This document shows positions 1 through 8,709 of a DNA stretch of 64,000 nucleotides, piece by piece (position 1 is the stretch's first letter; each line of letters starts with the position of its first letter). A model generated the notes under the pieces. It saw nothing but the letters and a program-made list of their open reading frames with translations. It searched no databases and was not told the origin of the DNA. A program made the translations under genes and the position numbers. This DNA comes from Fructobacillus americanaquae (GTDB taxonomy: Bacteria; Bacillota; Bacilli; Lactobacillales; Lactobacillaceae), in NCBI RefSeq assembly GCF_024029775.1, contig NZ_CP097122.1, forward strand, positions 62,001 to 126,000, read 5' to 3'.

Positions 1-273
1 TCGGCTGGTGTGACTTACATTTTGAACCAATTAATGAAAAAAACGAGTTTGACAGGCAAAATTCATCCCCATATGTTGCGCCACAGTTTTGCGACCGCTT
101 TATTAAATCGGGGAGCTGATATGCGAACTGTGCAAGAATTACTGGGGCACGAAAACCTTTCAACGACCCAAATCTATACCCATGTTTCAAAAGCCATGCT
201 TCAGGATTCCTATCAAAATTTCTTTCCACGGGCAAAAAAGGTGAGTGAAAGACACACAAAAAGAGAAGGATGA
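1..273 (+). CDS. xerC: Tyrosine recombinase XerC/XerD, C-terminal part
   Basis: C-terminal end of a tyrosine site-specific recombinase. The frame is open to the first base of the window, so the N-terminal DNA-binding domain and most of the catalytic domain lie upstream. The visible part has HMLRHSFAT (catalytic His-x-x-Arg), [10 protein letters not shown] (second catalytic His) and IYTHVS (nucleophilic Tyr), followed by the short tail usual for Xer proteins. Xer enzymes resolve chromosome dimers at dif and act in the cytoplasm on DNA. The family call is firm. XerC rather than XerD is inference, because the part that separates them is missing. No terminator is visible after the stop. Confidence 0.85.
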   Translation, partial: SAGVTYILNQLMKKTSLTGKIHPHMLRHSFATALLNRGADMRTVQELLGHENLSTTQIYTHVSKAMLQDSYQNFFPRAKKVSERHTKREG

Positions 274-311
274 TTTTTATCCAAAAGTTTTTTCAGTACG
301 GGCCAATTAAA

Positions 312-340
312 TTGTCATTCTAGGGAATAGATAGTAGAAT
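312..340 (+). promoter_or_regulatory. Promoter of the epimerase gene, probably giving a leaderless mRNA
   Basis: TTGTCA (312-317), a 17-base spacer and TAGAAT (335-340). The ATG of the next gene starts at 347, only six bases after the -10 box. Transcription would therefore begin at or within a base or two of the start codon. No Shine-Dalgarno sequence is present. Confidence 0.7.
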
Positions 341-346
341 AAAGTT

Positions 347-1222
347 ATGATAATTCTGGAGAATGACAAATTAAAGGTACAGATCAGTGAGCATGGTGCG
401 GAGCTGATTTCAGCATGGAATAAGGAAGCAGAACTGGAGTATATCTGGTATGGGGATCCCATGTATTGGGGTCGGCATGCACCTAACCTGTTCCCAATTG
501 TAGGCCGCCTGCAGGGGGACCAGTATGAATTGGCTGGTCAAACCTATTATATGAACCAACACGGTTTTGCTCGGAATATGGATTTTTTAATTGTCAGCGA
601 ACAAGATGACGCGGTTCGTTTGCGTTTGGAGGATTCCGAATCAACACGGCGAATTTATCCTTTTGCCTTTATCTTTGATGTCATCTTCACCTTGAATGGC
701 TCTTCACTAAAGGTGGAATATGAGGTCAAAAACCCAGCGAGTCATGATTCATTATTCTTCTCTGTTGGTGGCCACCCAGCTTTTAATCTCCCCCTTGATG
801 GTGGCAAATTCTCAGATTACTATTTATCTGTGACGCCAGAAAAGGTTTATGATCGGATTCGCCTGGTTGGACCATATTCGAATCCAAACGTGCCCACGCC
901 ATTTTCTTCAAATATTCCATTGCGCTTGCGACAGGAAGACTATCATGACGATGCCATTATTCTCAAACTTGATCGTCAGAAAACAACCTTCTTGCTGGCT
1001 CGTCTAGCAAATCAGCATGGGATGGAAATGACAATTGATAACGCTCAGTTTGTTGGCATTTGGACACCATCTGGTAAAGATGCGCCCTTTATTGCTGTCG
1101 AGCCATGGTGGGGGATTGCTGATACAGTTGATGCAACCGGAAACTTCAAGGAAAAATTTGGCGTTAACGTTCTTGCTGCGGGTGATACTTTTAATGGTTC
1201 TTACTCGATGAACTTCTTTTAA
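347..1222 (+). CDS. Aldose 1-epimerase family protein (LacX-like)
   Basis: A 291-residue member of the aldose 1-epimerase (GalM) superfamily, LacX-like branch, which interconverts anomers of sugars or sugar phosphates in the cytoplasm. The beta-sandwich landmarks are visible: NQHGFARN around residues 70-77, GGHPAFNLPL at 141-150 (probable catalytic His143) and AVEPWWG with the probable catalytic base Glu252. The start fits the family, which usually begins with a short strand such as MIILEN. There is no ribosome site, and a good promoter ends six bases upstream. It is a single-gene unit ending at an 11-bp hairpin. The true substrate cannot be read from the sequence. Confidence 0.85.
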   Translation: MIILENDKLKVQISEHGAELISAWNKEAELEYIWYGDPMYWGRHAPNLFPIVGRLQGDQYELAGQTYYMNQHGFARNMDFLIVSEQDDAVRLRLEDSESTRRIYPFAFIFDVIFTLNGSSLKVEYEVKNPASHDSLFFSVGGHPAFNLPLDGGKFSDYYLSVTPEKVYDRIRLVGPYSNPNVPTPFSSNIPLRLRQEDYHDDAIILKLDRQKTTFLLARLANQHGMEMTIDNAQFVGIWTPSGKDAPFIAVEPWWGIADTVDATGNFKEKFGVNVLAAGDTFNGSYSMNFF

Positions 1223-1253
1223 GCGAAATATTTTAAATCAATCAATGAAAGAA

Positions 1254-1281
1254 AAAGCCAGCTGTTGATTCAGCTGGCTTT
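1254..1281 (+). terminator. Hairpin after the epimerase gene
   Basis: Perfect 11-bp stem AAAGCCAGCTG / CAGCTGGCTTT with a six-base loop. It is followed by only three T residues, so termination may be partial and the next gene may be read through. Confidence 0.6.
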
Positions 1282-1295
1282 CGGATTATTAGACT

Positions 1296-2189
1296 ATGAA
1301 AATTACAGAATTATTTGAACAAAAAAAGCCAATTGCCCAATCAGCATTGGCTGTCCCAATGGCGTTAGGGCCAACCGATAAATTTACCCCTTTCAAGCAG
1401 GCATTAGACCAAAAGAATCCAGATGTTGTTATCTGGCAGGCCGATGCGATTGCTGATGAGTTTTCTAAAGAAGTGGTTTGGGATCAGGTGAAGGCCGGTG
1501 GTGCACAGGCGGTTGAAGAACGTGACGCCTCTGCAATGAAAAAAGCTGCAATGAAGGCAGAATTAGACCAGGCATACCAAGAATTTCTGTCTAATTGGCC
1601 AGCCATGCACCAGCAAATTGTTCAGGAACTGGTGGATAATGCTCTGCAGACAGCAGGGGAGCACTTGGTTTTGCTGGCTTATACTACCAAAGCTGCTGGT
1701 GGAAAAGGTGAGTTAGCCCCGGCTGATCAAGCTTACTTTTTAGCAACGGCACTGCAGGCTGGAACTAGTCGCTTTGCCGGCGTCTACTTACCAGAGGAAA
1801 TGGATGCAAATCTGCAGGAAAAAATCATTGCTGTGGCGGAGAAGGTGGCTGTGCCGGTTATTCGAACAGGCACACTTCATGATCTGACACCAGAAACGAT
1901 TCGAGCGGCTTTCTCGTCTTTGTTAATCAAGAAGCCGGATGTTGTCAACTTACAGGTTGCATCTGATCGGTTAGCTGAAATTGACTTAGCCGATTTTGAA
2001 TTAATTTTAGCTGGTTTGGCTGATCAAGCTGGTGAAACAGCCCTCGTGTTAACGGTTACGGGTATCCTCTCCAAGGATCAAATTGAATCTTGGCTTGTTT
2101 TCCAATCGGCCTTAGTGACTCTGGCCTTAGGGGAAAATTGGCAGACACCTTTGATTAAAAGTACTGTTGCTGAACTAGGGTGGGCTTGA
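1296..2189 (+). CDS. Conserved hypothetical protein, 297 aa
   Basis: I do not recognise this protein. It is soluble, acidic and rich in alanine and leucine, with no signal peptide or membrane segment. The alternating pattern of hydrophobic strands (AVPVIRTG, DVVNLQV, ALVLTVTG) with helical stretches suggests an alpha/beta barrel or Rossmann-like fold, but no catalytic motif is clear. The start at 1296 has only a weak ribosome site (GGATTA). A possible promoter TTGATT-16-TATTAG (1265-1292) overlaps the upstream hairpin, so the gene may have its own transcript or depend on read-through. The body uses ordinary codons like its neighbours and is clearly coding. Confidence 0.7.
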   Translation: MKITELFEQKKPIAQSALAVPMALGPTDKFTPFKQALDQKNPDVVIWQADAIADEFSKEVVWDQVKAGGAQAVEERDASAMKKAAMKAELDQAYQEFLSNWPAMHQQIVQELVDNALQTAGEHLVLLAYTTKAAGGKGELAPADQAYFLATALQAGTSRFAGVYLPEEMDANLQEKIIAVAEKVAVPVIRTGTLHDLTPETIRAAFSSLLIKKPDVVNLQVASDRLAEIDLADFELILAGLADQAGETALVLTVTGILSKDQIESWLVFQSALVTLALGENWQTPLIKSTVAELGWA

Positions 2190-2260
2190 TATCGGCTACC
2201 ACTTCAAGTAAGCAGATCTAGATTGATCATTTCGCTCTTTTCTTGATTGCCAATGCATGG

Positions 2261-2333
2261 TATAATGAAAACAACCAACTGAGGTAGTTTATCTATCTAC
2301 CTACCCAGCACCCGCAAGGGTGCTGTTTTTTTT
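2261..2333 (+). ncRNA. Candidate small RNA with its own promoter and terminator
   Basis: An extended -10 box TGGTATAAT (TATAAT 2261-2266) is followed by a gene-less stretch of about 60 bases. It holds a hairpin (GGTAG / CTACC around 2282-2303) and a strong terminator: stem CAGCACCC / GGGTGCTG (2306-2325), GCAA tetraloop, then eight T. No reading frame of useful length fits. No clear -35 box is seen. The next gene downstream is convergent, so this is not a leader for it. Confidence 0.5.
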
Positions 2334-2390
2334 ATGCTTAAATTGCCGTATTTACTAGTTAGCCGCTTAAAAACACTAATAGTAGGCAGA

Positions 2391-2436
2391 AAGAAAAAAC
2401 TCCGTTTCCTTTATCGGTCGATAGGGAAAGCGGAGT
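2391..2436 (-). terminator. Terminator of the amidase gene
   Basis: Read on the minus strand: ACTCCGC-TTTCC pairs with GGAAA-CGGAGT (one bulged base) followed by TTTTTTC. It lies just downstream of the minus-strand amidase. Confidence 0.8.
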
Positions 2437-2443
2437 CTTTGCT

Positions 2444-3322
2444 TTACTGTTCATTATAGTTGGGGTAAAGAGTTTTTAGATAGGTAGTCAAGCCTGATTT
2501 AATATCCTTGGCAATCTTTTGTTGGTAGGAACTTTGGCGAATGTAAGAAAAGTCATGGTCTGAATTAATGAACCCATTTTCGAGTAAGACGGCCGGTCTG
2601 GTGACGTCTTTAATCACAAGGTAAGGCATTGTTTCATAACCACGATTTTCCAGTGGCAGGTTATTCAGTGAGCCGTTTAAAGCTTGAGCGAGTGCTTGTG
2701 AGTTGTCATTATAATAATACTGAGAAACGCCCGAAGCGCTGTTATTCGATTCTGAGGAGTCAAAATGTAAGGAAATTTGGGCATCAGCATTATACTTTTC
2801 AGCTTTGCGGGGGATGTAAAGGAGGGGAACAACGACATCTTTAGTGCGGACCATGATGACCCGTACACCAGCCTCAGTCAGAACTTTTTCAGTTGCCAAT
2901 GCTGTTTTTAAAGTGTACGTCTTTTCGTAGTGCTTGCCATCTGTTGAAAGCGCACCAGTATCGGAACCACCGTGACCTGGGTCTATGACGATGGTCGCTT
3001 CGGAAAGTTGCGTGGCTGTCTTTAACTTGGTGTTATTAGCAACCCAGGAAGCGACCCAACCAACTTTTTGGTTGTTATCGCGTTTGACCTGCCACCAGCC
3101 ATTGTTTTTGGCAACGACTGTTAGCTTGGTGCCGGCCTTCAGCTTGGTAATTTGTTTGTAGTTGATCCCCGGACCAGTTCGTAATGGAACCTGGTCCGGT
3201 CGGGTCGTCAGTTGGTTTTGTTGTGCCAGCGAGATGATTAGAATCATGGTCGCGAAGGTAAAGACACCAACGATGATGGCTCCGATTTTATTTTGTTTAA
3301 TCCAATTTATTAATTGAAACAT
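2444..3322 (-). CDS. N-acetylmuramoyl-L-alanine amidase with SH3 domain
   Basis: Cell-wall hydrolase of 292 residues that cleaves the bond between muramic acid and the stem peptide. Domains in order: a membrane anchor or uncleaved signal at about 14-33, a bacterial SH3 domain at about 40-97 (VPLRTGPGINY, WWQVKRD), and an Amidase_3 zinc domain from about 109. Probable zinc ligands are visible as IDPGHGG (His117), the Glu133 region, SLHFD (His186) and LLENGF (Glu248). It is expressed alone on the minus strand, with its own terminator. The likely role is peptidoglycan turnover or daughter-cell separation at the outer membrane face; which of these is not shown by the sequence. Confidence 0.9.
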   Translation of the reverse strand: MFQLINWIKQNKIGAIIVGVFTFATMILIISLAQQNQLTTRPDQVPLRTGPGINYKQITKLKAGTKLTVVAKNNGWWQVKRDNNQKVGWVASWVANNTKLKTATQLSEATIVIDPGHGGSDTGALSTDGKHYEKTYTLKTALATEKVLTEAGVRVIMVRTKDVVVPLLYIPRKAEKYNADAQISLHFDSSESNNSASGVSQYYYNDNSQALAQALNGSLNNLPLENRGYETMPYLVIKDVTRPAVLLENGFINSDHDFSYIRQSSYQQKIAKDIKSGLTTYLKTLYPNYNEQ

Positions 3323-3409
3323 TAATCCGGCCTATTCTTCATATACTTCTGTTTATTTTATCACGAATATTCCAGAAAAAGGGTTCTTGATTCGAGTATA
3401 ATAGATGAC

Positions 3410-5326
3410 ATGAAACAATTTAGAGTACAAAATTTAACATCTGTCTACGGTGAAAAGGTCCTCTTTGATGACCTTTCCTTTTTGATTACCCAAGGGGACC
3501 GCGTTGGTTTGGTTGGGGTTAACGGATCTGGGAAAACAACCCTTTTAAATGCCCTTTCCGGCAAACAACCAGCTGATCATGGGGCCATTTCGACCCAAAA
3601 TGATTATCGCATTGGTTACTTGGAACAAGATCCTGATTTGGCTGGACACATGCAGGTCTTAGATGCCATTTATGCCGGCGATCAACCAGTTTTTCAAACC
3701 ATTCGTGCTTACCAGGAATCCTTAGATTTTCTGGCGCAAGATCCCGAAAATGCGAAGGCAGCAAGCCGCTTTGAAAAGGCGCAGGCTGCTATGGATCGTG
3801 ATGATGCCTGGACCATTGAGGCCCAGATTAAGACTATTTTAACGCAGTTACATTTAACGAATTTAAATCAGGAGGTGGCCAGCCTATCTGGTGGGCAAAA
3901 AAAGCGGGTTGGCTTAGCGCAAGTTTTAATTCAAGAGCCTGACCTGTTGATTTTAGATGAGCCGACCAATCACTTGGATTTTGATTCGATTGCTTGGCTG
4001 GAACAGTATTTGGCCAAGTATAAGGGGGCATTGTTAACGGTCACACACGATCGCTATTTCTTGGATCGGGTGACGAATCGAATTTTTGAGCTTTCTTTTG
4101 GCAAGCTGTACGAATACCAGGGAAATTACCAAGATTACGTTGAAGGCAAGGGCATCCGCCAGGAAAATGAGGCGGCTGCTGAGCACAAGCGTGAAAAACT
4201 GTACGAAAAAGAACTGGTGTGGATGAAAAAATCAGCTCGAGCACGGACAACCAAGCAGAAGGGCCGGGAAAGGGCCTTTGCAGAGTTGGAGGAATCGCTA
4301 GGGAATGTCCGTACGGATCAGGATGTTGAAGTGTCATTGGGACAACAGCGCTTAGGAAAGAAAGTCATTGCCTTAGACCATGCTTCCTTGGCTTTTTCCG
4401 ACCAAGTGATTTTTAAGAACTTATCATTGCGTTTTGGTCAGCGCGACCGAATTGGCATTACTGGACCCAATGGGGTTGGCAAATCTTCTCTTTTGAATGT
4501 TTTAGCTGGGCGGTTGCCCTTGACTGATGGAGTGTTGGAAATCGGTGAAACGGTGCGAATCGGTTACTACACTCAGGTAACGGAGGAGATTCCGGCTGAT
4601 AAGCGCATGATTGAGTATTTGACGGATGTTGCTTCGAGTGTGAAAGACCGTGATGGCAACGTTATTTCGGCTAAAGATCTCTTGGAACAGTTCCTTTTTC
4701 CAAGTTCTATGCATGGAACTTTGGTTCGCAAGTTATCTGGTGGTGAGAAGCGCCGGTTGTACTTATTGAAAATACTTTTGCAAGAACCAAATGTTTTGTT
4801 GCTCGATGAGCCAACCAACGATTTGGATATCGGAACTTTGACCGTTTTGGAGAACTTTCTTTCTCGCTTTGCAGGAACCGTTGTGACGGTTTCCCACGAT
4901 CGTTACTTTTTGGATAAGGTGGCCGACTATGGCTATTATTTGTCTGGTAATGGTCAAGTTGATCGCTATAATGGGGAATTCTCATTTTACTTGGATGAGG
5001 TTGTCTTACCAAGTGAAAAGGATGCCGGCAGCAGTCGTCTGGATAAAAAAGACAAAGCAACAACTGCAAAATCAGTAACGCCAGCTCAAAAGCCGAAAGA
5101 GCGTAAGTTAACCTACATGGAAAAACGCGAATGGGAAACGATTGAGGATGAAATTGTTGATTTGGAGGGACAAGTTGAGGCCTTTAATGACCAAATGGCC
5201 GCCAACGGTGCTGATTACCAAAAGGTTGCTGCAATTCAGGTCCAATTACAAGAAGTTTCGGATGCTCTTGATGCGAAAATGGATCGTTGGGCTGAATTGA
5301 GTGAAATTGTTGAAGGACAGGGCTAA
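3410..5326 (+). CDS. ABC-F type ATPase (YfmR/Uup-like)
   Basis: Soluble protein of 638 residues with two fused ABC ATPase domains and no membrane segments, the hallmark of ABC-F translation factors that act in the ribosomal E site. Walker A motifs are GVNGSGKT (about 36-43) and GPNGVGKS (about 353-360). Signature motifs are LSGGQKKR and LSGGEKRR, Walker B motifs LILDEPTNHLD and LLLDEPTNDLD. A basic linker (KSARARTTKQKGRERA) joins the halves and a coiled-coil tail closes the protein, as in Uup and YfmR. A TATAAT sits at 3397-3402, seven bases before the ATG, and no ribosome site is seen, so the mRNA may be leaderless. Housekeeping ribosome rescue is likelier than antibiotic resistance. Confidence 0.9.
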   Translation: MKQFRVQNLTSVYGEKVLFDDLSFLITQGDRVGLVGVNGSGKTTLLNALSGKQPADHGAISTQNDYRIGYLEQDPDLAGHMQVLDAIYAGDQPVFQTIRAYQESLDFLAQDPENAKAASRFEKAQAAMDRDDAWTIEAQIKTILTQLHLTNLNQEVASLSGGQKKRVGLAQVLIQEPDLLILDEPTNHLDFDSIAWLEQYLAKYKGALLTVTHDRYFLDRVTNRIFELSFGKLYEYQGNYQDYVEGKGIRQENEAAAEHKREKLYEKELVWMKKSARARTTKQKGRERAFAELEESLGNVRTDQDVEVSLGQQRLGKKVIALDHASLAFSDQVIFKNLSLRFGQRDRIGITGPNGVGKSSLLNVLAGRLPLTDGVLEIGETVRIGYYTQVTEEIPADKRMIEYLTDVASSVKDRDGNVISAKDLLEQFLFPSSMHGTLVRKLSGGEKRRLYLLKILLQEPNVLLLDEPTNDLDIGTLTVLENFLSRFAGTVVTVSHDRYFLDKVADYGYYLSGNGQVDRYNGEFSFYLDEVVLPSEKDAGSSRLDKKDKATTAKSVTPAQKPKERKLTYMEKREWETIEDEIVDLEGQVEAFNDQMAANGADYQKVAAIQVQLQEVSDALDAKMDRWAELSEIVEGQG

Positions 5327-5340
5327 GGCTCTGTTTTTTA
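5317..5340 (+). terminator. Terminator overlapping the ABC-F stop codon
   Basis: Stem ACAGGGC / GCTCTGT (one G-T pair) at 5317-5334 with the TAA stop codon inside the loop, followed by TTTTTT. Confidence 0.75.
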
Positions 5341-5427
5341 TTCAGGTTGCCATGGCTATTTTTAGCTTTGAATGGCCGTTGGTCCTCCTTGCTTTCGTCT
5401 AACGGTGTTGAAAGAAGGGAGAAACTG

Positions 5428-6306
5428 ATGAATTTGAATCAATTTTTGTTAGCGCTTCACCTGACACCTGGATTGGGTCAAGCGAAGGAGGCGAAGGTGA
5501 TTGGCGCCTTAAGTCAACAAGGTCATCCAGAGCAGGGACCCTATCCTTGGCCTTTTTTAACGTTAGCTCTTGTTCTTGGTTTGGAGCCCGGATCACAACC
5601 ATATCGGCAGATTCAGGCGAGTTATGAATGGTCATTAGATAAAGCCCTAGCATACCAAGGGGATTGGTTGACCTACTTTGATAATAATTACCCTAAACAA
5701 TTGAAAGAAGTTTATCAGCCACCGTTAGTCCTTTTTTACCAGGGGGACTTACGGGCGCTGACGCTGCCATTACTAGCAGTGGTTGGGGCTAGAGCAGCCG
5801 GTCCTTATGGATTGGCAGCACTCCGGCAATTGTTGCCAGCGGTCCTTAAGGCGGGGATTGGTGTTGTTTCTGGATTAGTAAAGGGAATTGACGTGATGGC
5901 CCACCAGATGACCTTTCATTATGGTGGTGTTCCAGTAGCAGTCATTGGCACGGGTCTGGACCGGGCATACCCAGCAAATCACCGTGTATTGCAAGACCAG
6001 GTTGGTCTGCAAGGGTTATTAGTCTCCGAGTACCCAGTCGGGTCTTTGCCATTAAAAAATCACTTCCCAGACCGTAATCGAATTATTGCGGGTCTTTCGA
6101 GCGCTACGTTAGTGGTCGAAGCCAAGCACCACTCCGGGTCTCTGATTATTGCTAATTTAGCGTTACAAGAAAATCGACAAGTTCTAGCGGTTCCTGGTCC
6201 GATTAATGCCCCCTTGTCGGTTGGCCCCAACGAATTGATTCAGGCTGGCGCGTTGCCAGTCTTAACCAGCAGTGATATCATTAGAGCGGTTTCATGTTTG
6301 ACTTAA
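5428..6306 (+). CDS. dprA: DNA-processing protein DprA
   Basis: DprA/Smf binds incoming single-stranded DNA and loads RecA during natural transformation. The protein is 292 residues from the ATG at 5428, chosen because GAAGGGAG lies seven bases upstream and the sequence then begins with the usual helical N-terminus. The Rossmann core is clear: VVGARAAGPYG, VSGLVKGIDVMAHQ, VAVIGTGLDRAYPANH and FPDRNRIIAGLS. The family more often has GLARGID where this protein has GLVKGID. It is followed by topA, the common Firmicutes order dprA-topA, but a promoter between them lets topA be expressed alone. Cytoplasmic. Confidence 0.92.
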   Translation: MNLNQFLLALHLTPGLGQAKEAKVIGALSQQGHPEQGPYPWPFLTLALVLGLEPGSQPYRQIQASYEWSLDKALAYQGDWLTYFDNNYPKQLKEVYQPPLVLFYQGDLRALTLPLLAVVGARAAGPYGLAALRQLLPAVLKAGIGVVSGLVKGIDVMAHQMTFHYGGVPVAVIGTGLDRAYPANHRVLQDQVGLQGLLVSEYPVGSLPLKNHFPDRNRIIAGLSSATLVVEAKHHSGSLIIANLALQENRQVLAVPGPINAPLSVGPNELIQAGALPVLTSSDIIRAVSCLT

Positions 6307-6308
6307 AA

Positions 6309-6332
6309 ATTGCCATTATAATTGCCATTATA
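6309..6332. repeat. Tandem 12-bp repeat
   Basis: ATTGCCATTATA occurs twice back to back, starting two bases after the dprA stop codon. Function unknown. Confidence 0.9.
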
Positions 6333-6357
6333 TAGTAGGAAAATGATTTTACCTATC

Positions 6358-6387
6358 TTGCCAAAGACTAGCTTTGGCTGGTATGAT
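6358..6387 (+). promoter_or_regulatory. topA promoter
   Basis: TTGCCA (6358-6363), 18-base spacer, TATGAT (6382-6387) with an extended TGG upstream of the -10. It gives a leader of about 110 bases before topA. Confidence 0.7.
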
Positions 6388-6502
6388 GGGAGAGTTAAAC
6401 CAAAAGGAAAGTTTACTTTTAGTTGGTGACCGTGATTATCGATTCCAAAATAATCGCTTTTGTCGTCTATCAAGCAGCTTTAGAAAAATGGGGAATCACA
6501 CG

Positions 6503-8644
6503 TTGGTAGAAGCAAAGACCAAGAAAACAATTACTCCAAAGAAAAAGAGTAAGAAGAAAACAAGTAAAAAATTAGTAATTGTCGAGAGTCCGTCAAAGGC
6601 TAAGACAATTGAAAAATATCTTGGCTCGACGTATCAAGTTGTTGCCTCGATTGGCCATGTTCGCGACTTACCTAAGTCAACATTGGGTGTAGATGTTGAC
6701 CAGAATTACGAACCAAAGTACATCAATATTCGTGGTAAGGGACCAGTGATTAAGGACCTGAAAAAGGCTGCCAAGTCTGCTAAGCAAGTTTACCTCGCAT
6801 CCGATCCAGATCGTGAAGGAGAGGCGATTGCCTGGCATTTACAGCATATTTTGGCTCTTGATCCAGAGCAAAAAAACCGTGTAGTCTTTAACGAAATTAC
6901 CAAGGATACGATTAAAAACGCCTTCAAGGAACCACGGACGATCAATCAAGATTTGGTTGATGCTCAGCAAGCTCGGCGGATTATCGATCGGTTGGTGGGT
7001 TACTCGATTTCACCAGTGTTGTGGAAGACAGTTAAACGCGGCTTGTCAGCCGGTCGGGTACAATCAGTTGCCCTTGGTTTGATTATTGCCAGAGAGCGTC
7101 AGATTCAGGCTTTCCAACCAGAAGAATACTGGACACTGGATTCGGAATTCAAGAAGGGCAAGGCGAAGTTTAAGGCGAACTTCTATGGCTTTTCTGGCAA
7201 GAAGCAACCGTTACCTGATAATGCTGCCATCCAAGCAGTCATGGCGGATTTGGATGTGAACAAGCCCTTCCAGGTGTCAGAAGTTAAGGCGAAGGAAAGA
7301 AAGCGGCAACCACAGCCACCATTTACAACATCGACCATGCAACAGGCGGCCAACACGCAGTTAAAGTTCCGAACACGGAAGACGATGATGACGGCTCAGC
7401 AGCTCTATGAAGGAATCAATTTAGGACGTGGCCTTGGTCAAGTTGGATTGATCACCTATATGCGTACGGATTCGACAAGACTTTCAGCTGTGGCGAAGAA
7501 TGCTGCTGCCCAGTATATTCATGACGAGTGGGGCGAAGAATACTCAAGCCATAAACCTGTTGCTGGAACACCGCAAGAAGGCGCCCAAGACGCCCACGAA
7601 GCAATCCGTCCAACCGATGTCACGAAGACACCGGCATCGATTAAGGATAAGCTGACTCCTGACCAATTCAAGTTGTATTCCTTGATTTGGTCGCGCTTTG
7701 TTGCGTCTTTGATGACACCAGAAGTTTTGGATACCCTAGCCGTGACGGTTGAGCAAAACGGCGTCTTGTTCCATGCCAATGGATCAAAGACGAAGTTTGC
7801 TGGATTTACGAAGGCCTATCCGGCTGCCAAGGAAAAAGATAACCTGTTGCCTGATTTGGCAGAGGGGGACGAAGTCGATTTGGCAAAGACAAATCCTGAA
7901 CAGCATTTCACGATGCCACCAGCGCGTTATACTGAAGCGGCCTTAATTAAAGCCTTGGAAGAAAACGGTGTTGGTCGTCCTTCAACTTATGCACCAACGT
8001 TGGATACCATTCAGCGGCGAAACTATGTGCGGGTGGATGCACGGAAATTCGTGCCGACTGAATTAGGTGAAATTGTCCAGACTATTGTTGAGGATAAGTT
8101 CCCAGATATTACCGATACCAAATTTACGGCCCAAGTTGAAAATTCACTGGATGAAATTGAAATTGGTGATAAGAAGTGGGTGCCGGTCGTCGACGAATTT
8201 TACAAGCCATTCTCAAGGGAAGTTCAGTCCGCCGAGGAGACCTTGGAAAAAATTACGATGCACGATGAGTTGGCCGACATGGACTGTGAAGTTTGTGGTG
8301 CGCCAATGGTGATTAAGATGGGCCGATATGGCAAATTTTATGCTTGCTCGCGTTTCCCGGATTGTCGCAATACGAAGGCAATTGTGCAAGAAATTGGTAT
8401 CACTTGTCCAAAGTGTGGCAAGGGGCAGGTAGTTGAGCGTAAAACCAAGCGTGGTCGGAAGTTTTATGGTTGTTCTCGCTATCCCGACTGTGACTTTGTT
8501 TCATGGGATAAGCCAAAGGATCCAAACCAAGGAGACGATCAGAAGGCTTTTGCAACTGGTGAAGACCAGCAGGCAAGTGCTACAGTCGCTACGACAACTA
8601 AGAAAAAGGTCCCCGCGAAGAAAAAAACGAGTGAAGCGAAGTAA
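6503..8644 (+). CDS. topA: DNA topoisomerase I
   Basis: Type IA topoisomerase that relaxes negative supercoils. I place the start at the TTG at 6503, where GGGGA lies eight bases upstream; an ATG at 6488 is in frame but has no ribosome site, and the promoter rules out a much earlier start. From the TTG the protein is 713 residues, a normal family length. The Toprim domain opens with [17 protein letters not shown]; the catalytic tyrosine is in [10 protein letters not shown], at residue 319 by this numbering. Two C-terminal zinc ribbons are intact (CEVCGAPM...CSRFPDC and CPKCGKGQ...CSRYPDC), followed by a lysine-rich tail. A lysine-rich N-terminal extension precedes Toprim. Confidence 0.95.
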   Translation: MVEAKTKKTITPKKKSKKKTSKKLVIVESPSKAKTIEKYLGSTYQVVASIGHVRDLPKSTLGVDVDQNYEPKYINIRGKGPVIKDLKKAAKSAKQVYLASDPDREGEAIAWHLQHILALDPEQKNRVVFNEITKDTIKNAFKEPRTINQDLVDAQQARRIIDRLVGYSISPVLWKTVKRGLSAGRVQSVALGLIIARERQIQAFQPEEYWTLDSEFKKGKAKFKANFYGFSGKKQPLPDNAAIQAVMADLDVNKPFQVSEVKAKERKRQPQPPFTTSTMQQAANTQLKFRTRKTMMTAQQLYEGINLGRGLGQVGLITYMRTDSTRLSAVAKNAAAQYIHDEWGEEYSSHKPVAGTPQEGAQDAHEAIRPTDVTKTPASIKDKLTPDQFKLYSLIWSRFVASLMTPEVLDTLAVTVEQNGVLFHANGSKTKFAGFTKAYPAAKEKDNLLPDLAEGDEVDLAKTNPEQHFTMPPARYTEAALIKALEENGVGRPSTYAPTLDTIQRRNYVRVDARKFVPTELGEIVQTIVEDKFPDITDTKFTAQVENSLDEIEIGDKKWVPVVDEFYKPFSREVQSAEETLEKITMHDELADMDCEVCGAPMVIKMGRYGKFYACSRFPDCRNTKAIVQEIGITCPKCGKGQVVERKTKRGRKFYGCSRYPDCDFVSWDKPKDPNQGDDQKAFATGEDQQASATVATTTKKKVPAKKKTSEAK

Positions 8645-8656
8645 GAGAATTTTGAA

Positions 8657-8683
8657 AAGCCGCCGCTAAGGACGGCTTTTTTT
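8657..8683 (+). terminator. topA terminator
   Basis: AAGCCG / CGGCTT stem followed by seven T. Confidence 0.75.
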
Positions 8684-8709
8684 GAGAAATGAGTATGAAA
8701 GGTCGCTGT

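Noticed and set aside
2281-2303. The short hairpin before the amidase terminator as part of a T-box or riboswitch
   Set aside because: It is too short and lacks any conserved motif, and the downstream gene is convergent.
3519-5069. Several long frames on the strand opposite the ABC-F gene
   Set aside because: They mirror the codons of a well-conserved gene, lack ribosome sites and show no family pattern.
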